Shown in pieces: positions 1-9,286 of a stretch of 32,632 nucleotides of DNA. The stretch lies in the NCBI GenBank assembly GCA_018673915.1, contig JABHBK010000012.1, forward strand, positions 1-32,632, given 5' to 3'. Source of the DNA: Nitrospina sp. GTDB lineage: Bacteria; Nitrospinota; Nitrospinia; Nitrospinales; VA-1. The notes under the pieces were generated by a model, which ran no database searches, was not told the origin of the DNA, and saw only the letters and a program-made list of their open reading frames with translations. Positions within the stretch are counted from its first letter, which is position 1. Each line of letters begins with the position of its first letter. Both the position numbers and the translations under genes were made by a program.

Positions 1-1
1 C

Positions 2-2107
2 CAGCCAAATTTTAAACAAACCACAGAAGTTAAGCTCCATTTGCCTAAAGGAATGTTTGGTTTGTCTAACGGCCGTCTCATTAAAAAGAGTGAAAGCACT
101 AAGGAATCCTTTTACCATTATAAATTAGAAATTCCTTACTCAACTTATCTTCTCTCTATTGTAGCGGGAGATTTTGCTGAGCATTCGAGCCGTGTTGGGG
201 GAGTGGATATTAAATGGTATGTGCAAAAAGGCCGGGATCGAGAAGGAGTGAATGCTTTTAAAGATACGGGTAGGATCATCCGTTTTTTTTCTGATTACAC
301 CGGTTACCCCTACCCCTATAAGCATTATACTCAGATCGCGGTTCCTGAATTCGTATTCGGTGGCATGGAAAATTTTACGGTAACCACCCAGACAGACCTG
401 ACTTTACATGACGACCGGGCCAGACTGGATATGGATTCTAATGGACTGGTTGCCCATGAAGCCGCTCATATGTGGTTTGGGGATATTGTTACAGCAAGGA
501 CCTGGTCGCATGCATGGTTGCATGAGTCATTTGCAACATATTTTGATGCCCTCTACACCCGGGAATCGAAAGGCGAGGATGAGTTCCGCTATCAGTTACT
601 GGAGGACGCGGAAACGTATTTCAGCGAAGATGTTCGTTATCGCCGTCCCATCGTTACCCATATCTATAAAGAGCCCATTGATTTGTTCGATGCTCATCTT
701 TATCCTGGAGGAGCGGTACGACTTCATTATTTAAAAAATATTGTTGGGGAGCCTCTTTTTCGCAAAGCTCTGACCCGGTTCCTGAAACGTCATGAGTATG
801 GACTGGTCGAAACCGTGGATTTGGTCCGGTGTCTGGAAGAGGTTAGCGGGAAAAATTTTGACGAATGGATGGATCAATGGATTTTTCGCGGAGGTTATCC
901 CATTTTGGAGATGGGTTACCAATGGGGTTCGGTTTCAAATATGGCAGAGGTGACTCTTAAGCAAACACAAAAAGCCGAGAAAAAGGGTGAGGAGATGTTG
1001 TTCAAACTTCCCCTGAAGATTGAATTCTACACCTCCCGAGGTAGTGAAAAGTTTCCGTTGGAAATTAAAAACAAAGAGGAGAAGTTCTGTTTCCATCTCA
1101 AATCCAAACCGTTATATTTCAGGTTGGACCCTGATTACGAATGCCCGGCTAAAAAGGTGAAGTTGGAAATCTCTCGCTCTCTTCTGCATGAACAGTTAAA
1201 GAGAGATAAAGATCCCATAGGGCGGATAGAGGCGGCTCAAAGCCTGGCCGCTAAAACGGCCGATGTCAAGGTGCTCAGCCAATGTCTCAAAAGGGAAACT
1301 CATTGGGGTGTGGCGCATCGTATTGCTAAATCCCTTGGAAAAATAGGTGGAGAATCTGCCCGCGATGGACTGCTAAAAGCAGCAAACAGTCGTGATGCGA
1401 AAATTCGCCGGGGTATCGTTCAAGCGCTGGGTGAGTTTATGGGGGATGAAAAAGTTGCCCGAGCCTTAAAGAAAATTGCAGAGGGTGATCCTTCCTACAG
1501 AGTCGAAGCAGAAGCTTTGTCTTCTCTGGGCCGAATTAAGGCAAAAAACTGCCGTTCCTTTCTGGAAAAATTTTTGGACAGGCCTTCCCACAACGACATG
1601 GGGCGATCTGCAATTTTTAGAGGCTTGGCTAATTTAGAGGAAGAGGAGGCGTGGGCAACTTTACTTCAGGGGGCTGATTATGGCGCGCCCCGTAACAGTC
1701 GATTTTCTGCAGTGCAGGGTTTGGCTAAGCTTGCCGGGAGGTTTGAACACCTCAAACCTGAAGCTATCAATGCTCTTAAGCGATTTGCGAGAGAAACACG
1801 AGGGACTCCTTCTGCAACATTTCGCGGTAAACTAGCTGCCATTCATGCGATGGGGGAGTTGGAAGAACTTTCAGTGATTCCTACCTTGCGGAGGGTGGCA
1901 GAGGGTGAAACAGATGGCCGTTTGAAACGGAGGGCTGAAGAAACGATTGTTCGCCTTTTTGAGTCGGCTAAAAAACCCAAGGAAATGCAGTTGATTCGTT
2001 CAGATCTCGATGACTTGGTGACAGAGAATAAATCTCTGCGCGACCGAGTGGACAATATGGAAAAACATAAAGACGCTAAACAAAAATCGAAAAAGAAAAA
2101 AGGATAA
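2..2107 (+). CDS. M1-family zinc aminopeptidase with C-terminal HEAT-like repeats (5' end outside window)
   Basis: The frame is open to the left edge, so this is the 3' part of a longer gene; a TTG at 41 is internal, since conserved-looking sequence precedes it. Counting from that TTG, the M1 substrate-anchoring motif GGMEN is at residues 107-111. The zinc site HEAAH is at 139-143, with the third ligand Glu162 in HESFA, which is the HExxH-x18-E pattern of family M1 (removal of N-terminal amino acids from peptides). After the catalytic and small beta domains (to about residue 375) comes a run of helical HEAT-like repeats to about residue 640. The tail is Lys-rich and probably coiled coil. HEAT-like repeats occupy the place of the usual helical C-terminal domain. 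The LRR gene begins 4 bp after the stop, suggesting co-transcription. Whether it has a signal peptide cannot be seen. Confidence 0.93.
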   Translation, partial: QPNFKQTTEVKLHLPKGMFGLSNGRLIKKSESTKESFYHYKLEIPYSTYLLSIVAGDFAEHSSRVGGVDIKWYVQKGRDREGVNAFKDTGRIIRFFSDYTGYPYPYKHYTQIAVPEFVFGGMENFTVTTQTDLTLHDDRARLDMDSNGLVAHEAAHMWFGDIVTARTWSHAWLHESFATYFDALYTRESKGEDEFRYQLLEDAETYFSEDVRYRRPIVTHIYKEPIDLFDAHLYPGGAVRLHYLKNIVGEPLFRKALTRFLKRHEYGLVETVDLVRCLEEVSGKNFDEWMDQWIFRGGYPILEMGYQWGSVSNMAEVTLKQTQKAEKKGEEMLFKLPLKIEFYTSRGSEKFPLEIKNKEEKFCFHLKSKPLYFRLDPDYECPAKKVKLEISRSLLHEQLKRDKDPIGRIEAAQSLAAKTADVKVLSQCLKRETHWGVAHRIAKSLGKIGGESARDGLLKAANSRDAKIRRGIVQALGEFMGDEKVARALKKIAEGDPSYRVEAEALSSLGRIKAKNCRSFLEKFLDRPSHNDMGRSAIFRGLANLEEEEAWATLLQGADYGAPRNSRFSAVQGLAKLAGRFEHLKPEAINALKRFARETRGTPSATFRGKLAAIHAMGELEELSVIPTLRRVAEGETDGRLKRRAEETIVRLFESAKKPKEMQLIRSDLDDLVTENKSLRDRVDNMEKHKDAKQKSKKKKG

Positions 2108-2111
2108 TGGA

Positions 2112-2684
2112 ATGAACAAACCCTTTAATGATGATCCGGTAGATGTATTAGTAAAGAAGCTTTTAGATAAGAATGGTACAGTTCTGGACTTGCGATTAAA
2201 ATATATCGGAGATGAAGGCCTGGAATACTTGGCTAATTGTCCAGACTTGGTTGATCTGGAAATGCTGAACATTGAACGAAATGAGATTACCGATAAGGGA
2301 ATCCAAGCCCTGGCAGGCTCTTCAATAATCACAAACTTGAAGGAACTGCACCTTGAAAGAAACGATATCGGAGATGCCGGAGCTATTGCTATAGCGGGTT
2401 CCGCAAACTTTTCCTACTTGAGTTTTATTAACTTCTGGAAAAACAAGGTTGGAGCTGAAGGGGCTAAAGCTATTGCCAGCTCCACCACTCTGGTTAATTT
2501 GAAAAGTTTGGACTTGGCTCAGAATAGTATTGGCGATGAAGGAGCTAAAGCCCTCTCCGAAAGCAGCTCTCTGGCAGGGTTGGAATTACTTGAGATATTT
2601 GGCAGCGGCTTGACCGATGAAGGCAAAAAACAACTCAAAGAATCGACCGCCTTTCCCAAACTTCAGACCCTGGTTGTGGAGTAG
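2112..2684 (+). CDS. leucine-rich-repeat (RNI-like) protein, paralogue 1
   Basis: A 190-aa protein built of about six repeats of roughly 28 residues, of the form L-x-x-L-x-L-x-x-N-x-I-x-D-x-G-A-x-A-I-A. This is the ribonuclease-inhibitor-like LRR type, which forms a curved protein-binding solenoid. There is no signal peptide or membrane segment, so it is probably cytoplasmic. The N-terminal cap (a short helix, then LDL...IGDEG) resembles those of the two LRR proteins at 22204 and 22794, so the three look like paralogues. It starts 4 bp after the aminopeptidase stop, with AGGA just upstream, so it is probably translated from the same message. The partner is unknown, and no enzymatic motif is visible. 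Confidence 0.85.
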   Translation: MNKPFNDDPVDVLVKKLLDKNGTVLDLRLKYIGDEGLEYLANCPDLVDLEMLNIERNEITDKGIQALAGSSIITNLKELHLERNDIGDAGAIAIAGSANFSYLSFINFWKNKVGAEGAKAIASSTTLVNLKSLDLAQNSIGDEGAKALSESSSLAGLELLEIFGSGLTDEGKKQLKESTAFPKLQTLVVE

Positions 2685-2722
2685 CGGTACTATCCTAATC
2701 ATCCGGGTTTAATAAAAGCCTC

Positions 2723-3109
2723 TCACCTGGGATGTTTCTTGACCAGATAATTGTGGTAGTCGGTAATGGATAAGATTCCAAGCATTTGCCCATGTTCCAT
2801 CACTACTAGATGGTGAGTGCCGTGATCGCGCATGACCTGAGCGGCCCTTTCCATGCTTTCCTGACTTTCGAGTTTGATAAGAGGAAAGCTCATGACATCA
2901 GCGACCTTAACCTTTTCTGGATCCAGATCTCCTGAGACCACTTTTTTGCTGATATCATTATTGGTGATAATTCCGATATATTCCCCGCTTTCTTCTACCA
3001 GCAATGAATGGATTTTATTGTTGTGCATGGAGTGAGTTGCTTCCAGAATGCTTGCTGTGGCGCCAATGCTTAAAAGAGATTCCGCCATATAGTTAACGAT
3101 TTTTTCCAC
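2723..3109 (-). CDS. two-CBS-domain protein
   Basis: A 128-aa protein made almost entirely of a tandem pair of CBS domains (about residues 6-60 and 68-125). Signs are the VADVMS linker, GIITNNDI at the end of the first domain and GILSITDY at the end of the second. Such pairs (Bateman modules) bind adenine nucleotides and act as energy or redox sensors; stand-alone ones regulate unknown partners. The GTG start at 3109 is supported by AGGTG seven bases upstream; an ATG at codon 8 is the alternative. It lies 105 bp downstream of the TIR/TPR gene on the same strand. A low-specificity member, ligand unknown. Confidence 0.88.
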   Translation of the reverse strand: MEKIVNYMAESLLSIGATASILEATHSMHNNKIHSLLVEESGEYIGIITNNDISKKVVSGDLDPEKVKVADVMSFPLIKLESQESMERAAQVMRDHGTHHLVVMEHGQMLGILSITDYHNYLVKKHPR

Positions 3110-3214
3110 TTTAATTCACCTACTTTCTAATGAAATAGGTTCGCAAGATTAATCTAGGTCTGGAATCCGAATCTGTCAATGAGCCGGTGATAGATGTTTT
3201 TCTGTGACGGGTTG

Positions 3215-4504
3215 TCACTTCGGGATGAGCGATTCTTTTAAAATAATCAGCCTTTTTTTAAGAGGTGGAGTCCAGCTGGCATCGCGTGCATTCAATGTTT
3301 CTTCGGCTTGCTTCAGGAGAAGTTTGAGGCGTACCGTATCTCCTGTATGCTGATAGTTCTCGGCCAAGTCGATAAGAATATGGGATTCTTCTTTCCTGTT
3401 CTCAACATATTTCGCGATGGCCAGAGCCTGTGTAAAAAAATCTGTTGCCTGCTCCCATAGTTTCAATTTCTGGTAATTTAGACCTATGCCGACAAGTAGT
3501 TCCAGCTCTTTATCATGATTATTTTGCTGGCGGTAGCTGGCCAGGGCTTTTATATAACATTCGATAGCCTTTTCTATATTGTTTTGTTTGACATAGGTGA
3601 ACCCCAGGCCGTTATATGAACTCCCAATAAGGGCGTCATAACCTTTTGCTTTGGCAAGAGCCATTTGCTCCTCAAAATATTTTTGAGCCTGATGAAAGTT
3701 TCCTGAGACAGCAAACGCATCGCCGAGATTGGCCAGCAGACTGCATTGTTCTTCACTGTCTCCCAGCTCTTTGGTTATATCGAGTTCCTGGAGAAAAAAC
3801 TCGATGGCTTTTAGAGTTTGCCCGAGTCGACTATAAGCCATGGCTAGAGCAGACAGCGCATTTGTTTCTGCTTTTTTGTCGCCTATTGCCCGGGCTTTTT
3901 TAAGAAAAATGGATTCAGATTCGACGACTCTGCGCAATTCGAGTGAACTGGAAGATTGCAGGCTACGAGGTTTATCAGGTTTAGCGTCGTAACCAGCAAG
4001 CCGCTGGAAATTTTCTTCAACGGATAGGGACAGTTTCTCTTCCACTTCTTTTTTGAAATTTAGTTCTTCCTCAATATTCTCCAAAACCTCATGCAGGTTT
4101 TCATGCAGGAAAGCACTACGCAAGGTGTAGGACTTACAATCGCAAAGGTGCTTCATCGCACCTTCCAGGTTTTCCCTTTCCGGGAGCACTGCGCCATCCA
4201 GCAGGATTGGAACAATCATTAGGCCGAGATTTATAGCCGAAATAATTTCAAAACGGATGCGCTCGCTCAGTATGGATTCATCAATGGGCAGGGTCAGGCT
4301 TTTTGTGGCAGACTCTGTTCTGGAAATAACAATTATCAATGCGTCGCATTGGGAAATTTTTCTTCGGATATTTGATCGTGAGAATTCTTCGGTATTTTTA
4401 AGAACAATACATTCAGCTTCCAGGTTAATTCTGAATTCTCTAATAATATTTTCGACTGCGGTTTTTGATTCAGGATTGCTGAGACTGAAATAAAGATTCG
4501 GCAT
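3215..4504 (-). CDS. TIR-like domain protein with C-terminal TPR repeats
   Basis: A 429-aa, probably cytoplasmic protein. Residues 1-147 have the layout of bacterial TIR_2 domains: a first strand LYFSLS, a central CDALIIVIS strand (about 53-61), then ERIRFEI (81-87) followed by GLMIVPILLDGA (94-105) and a closing helix. The Glu in RFE (E86) sits where the catalytic Glu of NAD-cleaving TIR domains usually lies. Residues about 200-415 hold about five 40-residue TPRs (LGDAFAVSGNF, LGFTYVKQNNI, IGLNYQKLKLW and similar) of the type found in signalling scaffolds. In between is a charged helical linker. It begins 26 bp after the triheme cytochrome gene. Known TIR proteins either cleave NAD+ in anti-phage defence or act as adaptors; which applies here is not shown. 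The TIR call is from fold pattern, not strong identity. Confidence 0.72.
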   Translation of the reverse strand: MPNLYFSLSNPESKTAVENIIREFRINLEAECIVLKNTEEFSRSNIRRKISQCDALIIVISRTESATKSLTLPIDESILSERIRFEIISAINLGLMIVPILLDGAVLPERENLEGAMKHLCDCKSYTLRSAFLHENLHEVLENIEEELNFKKEVEEKLSLSVEENFQRLAGYDAKPDKPRSLQSSSSLELRRVVESESIFLKKARAIGDKKAETNALSALAMAYSRLGQTLKAIEFFLQELDITKELGDSEEQCSLLANLGDAFAVSGNFHQAQKYFEEQMALAKAKGYDALIGSSYNGLGFTYVKQNNIEKAIECYIKALASYRQQNNHDKELELLVGIGLNYQKLKLWEQATDFFTQALAIAKYVENRKEESHILIDLAENYQHTGDTVRLKLLLKQAEETLNARDASWTPPLKKRLIILKESLIPK

Positions 4505-4530
4505 GATCGACGCCCTATTTTATACTGCGC

Positions 4531-4869
4531 CTAATGGGAGTGGCATAACTCGCAGTCGTCTTTAACGGAAAATCCCTGCTCTCCATTATGACAGGTCCCG
4601 CAATATTTTCCGGCTTCTAAAGTTTTCATGGTCATTTCCCGGCTTGCAATTCCAATTTTCTTTTTAAATATTTTAGGGTGGCAATCACCACAAGTGTTTC
4701 CGTAGCTCAGGTGGATGCTGTGACTGAATTTGACGCGTCCCTGATCACCTGTGTCGTTATAGGTGATGGAGCGGGGCATTCGGGCCGAGGTGGTAGAAGG
4801 AATTACGGAAAGGAGAAGAAAAAACAGACCTATCGCTGACGTAATAAGTAACAGATTTTTCTTAATCAT
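4531..4869 (-). CDS. small periplasmic triheme cytochrome c (c3/c7-like)
   Basis: A 112-aa protein with an N-terminal signal peptide (KK, then a hydrophobic stretch to about residue 29). Three CXXCH haem-attachment motifs follow: CGDCH, CGTCH and CELCH, the last almost at the C-terminus. Extra His residues (FSHSIHLS) precede the first motif and are likely axial ligands, as in class III/c7-type cytochromes. The expected role is periplasmic electron transfer. It lies between the 622-aa unknown gene (84 bp upstream) and the TIR/TPR gene (26 bp downstream), so all three may be one unit, an odd mix of a periplasmic redox protein with cytoplasmic proteins. The partner enzyme is not in the window. 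Confidence 0.88.
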   Translation of the reverse strand: MIKKNLLLITSAIGLFFLLLSVIPSTTSARMPRSITYNDTGDQGRVKFSHSIHLSYGNTCGDCHPKIFKKKIGIASREMTMKTLEAGKYCGTCHNGEQGFSVKDDCELCHSH

Positions 4870-4953
4870 TTAGATCTCGGAAAAGACTGCTGGCGGTGTG
4901 AGATACCTTGATGAGTATCAATGAGTATGAACTCGGGGTAGTTTTGAACAAGC

Positions 4954-6822
4954 TCAGTCGTCTTTTTTGAATAGCTCTTTTAATCTGGCCTGGCATCGGG
5001 GTTCACGAGTCAATTCGATCATTATTTTTTCGTTGACGCTCAAGTTCTGCATGCTGGTCTTAGAGTAATAATGCGAAAATGCCGCCCAAAGGCTGGGGCA
5101 GTCGCGAAATTCGTTGTAGGTAGAGAGGATGTTGGTCATATTGGCGGTACTTCGGCTATCGACCCCTTCAAATAAAACAAACATCTGCATAGAGAGGTCA
5201 TAGAGCAATTGCGAGAGGTGTTCGGTGGCCACCTGCAAAAAAGGGAATTTGTTGACATTTTTTTTCATTGAGGCGTTGTCAGATGATAAGACGGCGATAT
5301 TCCTTTTAACTTTATCCTGGTCTTCGGAAATTTCTTCCCAGATTTTGTCATTCATCAGCCTTTTTTCCAGTTTTACTTGTTGCGTTTTTCCTGGAAACAG
5401 TTTTTTGAACGCAGAATAAATGGTTGCCAATTCTTTGACTTTGTTGGGGTAGGTTTGTCTGCTGTTTTTCTCCATACTCTTGTCATAGCTTTGCATCATT
5501 TCCAAAAATTCTTTTTTATCCAGGGGCTGATCGGCTTGAATTTTCTCGGTAGTTTTGGCGATACTTTGGAACAGGAGTTGTTTTTCATTCGGCGGATACC
5601 AAAAATCTATTTCCTGGATGATGATGTTGATTCGGTTCAGGATATCCCGTCCATATTTTTTTTCATGATGAGGAGTAATAACTATAGTAATATCATCGGC
5701 GTCTTTTTCCCGGACCACAATATTGAAATTCTTTTTTAGTAATTTCGAAAAAATCATATCGAGCCTGGAAAAATTGATGTCTCCAGCTTTGATACAATTC
5801 CAGGTTTCATCCATAACTGCTTTAAGCCTTATTTTTTCTGCATCCTGGGATAGTTTGTTCTCTAAAATTTTTTGTACACGCTTGATTTCCTGTTCGTTAT
5901 AAACGATAAGGGATTTTTTGATTTCATCGAAGTTTTTCAGAAGTGCGACGGATTTTCTCACCTCATCCACATACGAATATTTCTTTTTCGATTTTTTTAA
6001 TAGAGAGGTTAGGAAATCTCCTGTATCAAAAATATCACTCATGCGTGAGATCAGCATACTCATTTCCTTGACCTGGAAATAAAATTTACCTAATTCAGGT
6101 TCCGCTCTTTTATCCTTTAGAAAGAACTCCATTAATTTGCAGATCTGATAATAAATGTCGTTGAGATCTTTATAGGACTCGGGAGAATTGTCAAAGAACT
6201 GGTACTTGGAAAAAAGTCCGTTCTTCATTCGCAATACGGTATAGCCCAAAGTTTTATCTTCTCCTGAACCGTAACCACCAAAAAATTCTTCGAGAGTAAT
6301 TTCGTGTTCCTCCAGATTGCTAACCAACTCATTTAATTCGGGGACCACTGTCTTCCCCATGTTTGCAGGTTCCCGGTAATATTTTTCCATGTAGCTCAAC
6401 TCATTCCGGATATTTGGGAGGATAAAATCTAAGGAGGCGAGAATGATATCTGCAGATTTAAAAACTTCCTGTTTATAGACTTCTAATTTGCATTCATATT
6501 GGTCGTCGGCTATTTGTTCTATGTCCTTTTTCAACTCTATGAACGTTTTGTCGATTCCTTTTAACCCATCTAGAACTCTAAACAAATCAATTGGTTCGGC
6601 CCCGTTTTTACAAAGTGGGCCACTGGCTTCTTTTTCTACGTCTTTGAGTTTTTCCTTATAGGAATTAAGCACAGACAAAATTCGCTCCCTCTCCTCCTCT
6701 GGGCCTTTTTCTCCAGGCTCAATATGGGGAGCATCTTTGACCTTTGTTTCAAAAAGGTCTAACTGATTTGCCATCGTTGCAATATGGTTCTTGAACTCAG
6801 GCAGTGCTTTAGAGTCAATCAT
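4954..6822 (-). CDS. 622-aa predicted helical protein of unknown function
   Basis: I do not recognise this protein. It is 622 residues, rich in Lys, Glu and Leu, with long charged amphipathic stretches consistent with an all-helical or coiled-coil structure. There is no signal peptide, no membrane segment and no Walker, HExxH, CXXCH or other catalytic motif that I can identify. A short non-helical stretch lies around residues 165-200 (EFFGGYGSGEDKTLGY). The ATG at 6822 is preceded only by a weak purine-rich site. It may head a unit with the triheme cytochrome and the TIR/TPR gene, but the 84-bp gap to the cytochrome leaves room for a separate promoter. The length and undisturbed frame argue that it is a real gene. 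Confidence 0.8.
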   Translation of the reverse strand: MIDSKALPEFKNHIATMANQLDLFETKVKDAPHIEPGEKGPEEERERILSVLNSYKEKLKDVEKEASGPLCKNGAEPIDLFRVLDGLKGIDKTFIELKKDIEQIADDQYECKLEVYKQEVFKSADIILASLDFILPNIRNELSYMEKYYREPANMGKTVVPELNELVSNLEEHEITLEEFFGGYGSGEDKTLGYTVLRMKNGLFSKYQFFDNSPESYKDLNDIYYQICKLMEFFLKDKRAEPELGKFYFQVKEMSMLISRMSDIFDTGDFLTSLLKKSKKKYSYVDEVRKSVALLKNFDEIKKSLIVYNEQEIKRVQKILENKLSQDAEKIRLKAVMDETWNCIKAGDINFSRLDMIFSKLLKKNFNIVVREKDADDITIVITPHHEKKYGRDILNRINIIIQEIDFWYPPNEKQLLFQSIAKTTEKIQADQPLDKKEFLEMMQSYDKSMEKNSRQTYPNKVKELATIYSAFKKLFPGKTQQVKLEKRLMNDKIWEEISEDQDKVKRNIAVLSSDNASMKKNVNKFPFLQVATEHLSQLLYDLSMQMFVLFEGVDSRSTANMTNILSTYNEFRDCPSLWAAFSHYYSKTSMQNLSVNEKIMIELTREPRCQARLKELFKKDD

Positions 6823-7018
6823 TACTGTTTTCTTTCGCTAACTTGGTGTAACAATTTATTACAATCCTTGTAAAGCTATTGGAAGCGATAAATGACTGGT
6901 TTGTCGGGTAATGAGCAATTTAATTAAATGACTAAATAGGCGCATAAAAACCTAATTTGAGAAAATTTTACCTGTTTTGCTCCATGATCGTGATGGCAGG
7001 GTGTTTATCGAAGCTATC

Positions 7019-9172
7019 TTAAATGATTTGCATTAACTCCAGGTATTCACCGAGAAATCGGTGAATGGCTTTATTTAAAGGTTGGTGTTCCGGTGCCTTG
7101 AGGTCGGGGTCTTGATCGATGAGGAGAAAAGCTTCCTTCCGTGCTGTTTCCAACACTCGAATATCGCGAAGTAAGTTGGCTATTTTTAAAAGTGGCATTC
7201 CTGATTGTCGGGTACCCATGAAGTCTCCTGGGCCGCGTATTTTTAAATCCTCTTCAGCGATGATGAATCCATCACCGGAGTTTTGCATGGCTTTCATTCG
7301 GGCCTGACCTTCCTCAGTTACGGGATGATAGGCCATCAAAAGGCAATGGGAAGAATGGGCTCCTCGACCCACACGACCCCGCAACTGGTGGAGCTGAGCG
7401 AGACCAAATCGCTCGGCATGTTCTATTATCATTGCTGTAGCATTTGGAACATCGATGCCTACCTCAATAACTGTAGTGGAAACCAAAACCTGAATTTCAT
7501 TTTTGAGGAACCGGGACATGATGTCTTGACGTTCTTCTTTTTTTAGTTTTCCATGGATTAAGCAAGCGACATAGTCTGGGAATCGGTCCTTGATAAAATC
7601 GAGGACCGTAACAGCGGCTTTAAGGTCCATTACATCAGATTCTTCAATTAACGGACAGACCACAAAAGCCTGTCTGCCTTGTTGCAACTGTTTTTCTAAA
7701 ATCCCGTAGGCTTTTTCCCGTCGATTCTCATAAAAAATTTCAGTGGTGATTTTCTTTCGTCCGGGAGGGAACTCGTCTAAAAGCGACACATCCATATCTC
7801 CATAGAGAGTGAGTGCTAAAGATCTTGGTATGGGTGTGGCAGTCATAATGAGAAGATGGGGATGGTCGCCTTTTTTCCCAATCGCATCTCTTTGCAGGAC
7901 GCCAAACCGATGTTGCTCATCAACCACTGCCAGCCCAAGATTTTTAAACTGGATATCTTTTTGAATCAGGGAGTGAGTTCCGACGATAATTTGTGTTTTG
8001 CCGGTCCGAATATTCTCATAAAGGCTTTGCCGTTCTTTTCCCTTAAGTGCGCTGGTTATCAGGCTGAGTTCTATACCCAAACTTTCACAATAGGGGCGGA
8101 TATTTAAATAGTGTTGTTCTGCGAGAATTTCTGTTGGAACCATTAATGCCGATTGCATTTTATTGTCCACCGCTGTCAACAATGCAGTGAGGGCGACAAT
8201 GGTTTTACCGCTTCCGACATCTCCCTGGATCAGTCGATTCATGGATTTTTCTTTTTCAAGATCTTCCATAATTTCACTGAGAACCCTTTTTTGTGCTCCC
8301 GTTAACGTGAAGGGTAAAAGTTTTACAAATCGTTTGATAAGTTCTCCCCGGGTTTTTAAGGGAGTGCCGGTATTTACTTCTCCCGTATGTTTTTTCCTGA
8401 ACGCCAGGCCCAATTGGATCAGGAACAGTTCCTCAAAGACGAGCCGTTTTTGCGCCGGGGTCTTAAAGGCATCCAGTTCACTCAGAGAAGTTCCTTGAGG
8501 TGGAAAATGGGATTGCGAAAGGGCGTCTGCGCGGGAAATAAATTCATGACGTTGGATCAGATCGTTGGGTAGAAACTCTTCTATTAAATGCAGGTATTTG
8601 TCGAGAACATTTTTAATGATGGTTCGCATGGATTTAAGATGCAGGCCATCTGTAACGTGATATACGGGGACAATTTTTCCAATTTCCAACGAGTTAACAT
8701 CCTCTCCAGATACCTGTTCAGTATCTGGATGGATAATCTCCAGCCCGGACCGTTTATTAAGTGTGGATTTTCCTGAAAGAATAATTTTTTGTCCCGTTTT
8801 AAACTTCTCTTTCATATAAGTTTCATTAAACCGGAACCATTTGGCTCGGATGACCCCCGTCTTATCTTGAACGATGACTTCAAATACTCTTTTACGACGC
8901 CCCATGAACATTGTTCCCGCATTCAAGACTTCTCCGGTAAGGGTGACGTACTCGCCGATCACAGCTTGGGAAATATTTTTAAATTGGGTCCGGTCTTCAA
9001 ACCGGAATGGTAGGAAATACAGGCAATCTTCAATACTTGTGAGACGAAGTTTTTCAAGAAGAATTGCTTTTCTTGGGCCGACACCCTTTATAAATTGTAT
9101 CGGGTCCTCTAAAGAACGTGGGGGAATTTGTTTCATGGATCCAATATTAACTTGCAAGTCGTGTAGGGGCAA
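7019..9172 (-). CDS. recG: ATP-dependent DNA helicase RecG
   Basis: RecG remodels stalled replication forks and branch-migrates Holliday junctions. The wedge domain with an OB fold (about residues 20-240, starting with the helix-hairpin-like IKGVGPRKA) is followed by the superfamily-2 motor. Walker A is GDVGSGKT, the DExH box is DEQH with the family-typical HRFG after it, motif III is TATPIPRS, and motif VI is QLRGRVGRG. The C-terminal TRP-like region contains GTRQSGMP. The 717-aa length starts at a TTG (9172) with a poor ribosome site; an ATG at 9136 would give 705 aa, nearer the usual 690-700, and may be the true start. It is divergent from rel. Confidence 0.96.
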   Translation of the reverse strand: MPLHDLQVNIGSMKQIPPRSLEDPIQFIKGVGPRKAILLEKLRLTSIEDCLYFLPFRFEDRTQFKNISQAVIGEYVTLTGEVLNAGTMFMGRRKRVFEVIVQDKTGVIRAKWFRFNETYMKEKFKTGQKIILSGKSTLNKRSGLEIIHPDTEQVSGEDVNSLEIGKIVPVYHVTDGLHLKSMRTIIKNVLDKYLHLIEEFLPNDLIQRHEFISRADALSQSHFPPQGTSLSELDAFKTPAQKRLVFEELFLIQLGLAFRKKHTGEVNTGTPLKTRGELIKRFVKLLPFTLTGAQKRVLSEIMEDLEKEKSMNRLIQGDVGSGKTIVALTALLTAVDNKMQSALMVPTEILAEQHYLNIRPYCESLGIELSLITSALKGKERQSLYENIRTGKTQIIVGTHSLIQKDIQFKNLGLAVVDEQHRFGVLQRDAIGKKGDHPHLLIMTATPIPRSLALTLYGDMDVSLLDEFPPGRKKITTEIFYENRREKAYGILEKQLQQGRQAFVVCPLIEESDVMDLKAAVTVLDFIKDRFPDYVACLIHGKLKKEERQDIMSRFLKNEIQVLVSTTVIEVGIDVPNATAMIIEHAERFGLAQLHQLRGRVGRGAHSSHCLLMAYHPVTEEGQARMKAMQNSGDGFIIAEEDLKIRGPGDFMGTRQSGMPLLKIANLLRDIRVLETARKEAFLLIDQDPDLKAPEHQPLNKAIHRFLGEYLELMQII

Positions 9173-9194
9173 GGAGTTCCGTTGTGATTGAGCG

Positions 9195-9223
9195 TTGACA
9201 GCGAAAATTTGTGGAAGTATCCT
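9195..9223 (+). promoter_or_regulatory. sigma-70-type promoter for rel
   Basis: TTGACA at 9195-9200 (perfect -35) is followed after 17 bp by TATCCT at 9218-9223 (-10). It lies 63 bp before the ATG chosen for rel and points toward it, in the recG/rel divergent spacer. Sequence match only; no transcript data. Confidence 0.5.
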
Positions 9224-9286
9224 TATCCTATGGGTTAATTGTTCCCCCTTGGCCTCTTTTCAGATTGCCGAATGGGTGGATACAAA

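Noticed and set aside
2684-2725. Possible terminator hairpin between the convergent LRR and CBS genes (CATCC/GGATG)
   Set aside because: Only five clean pairs, a large loop, and no T-run.
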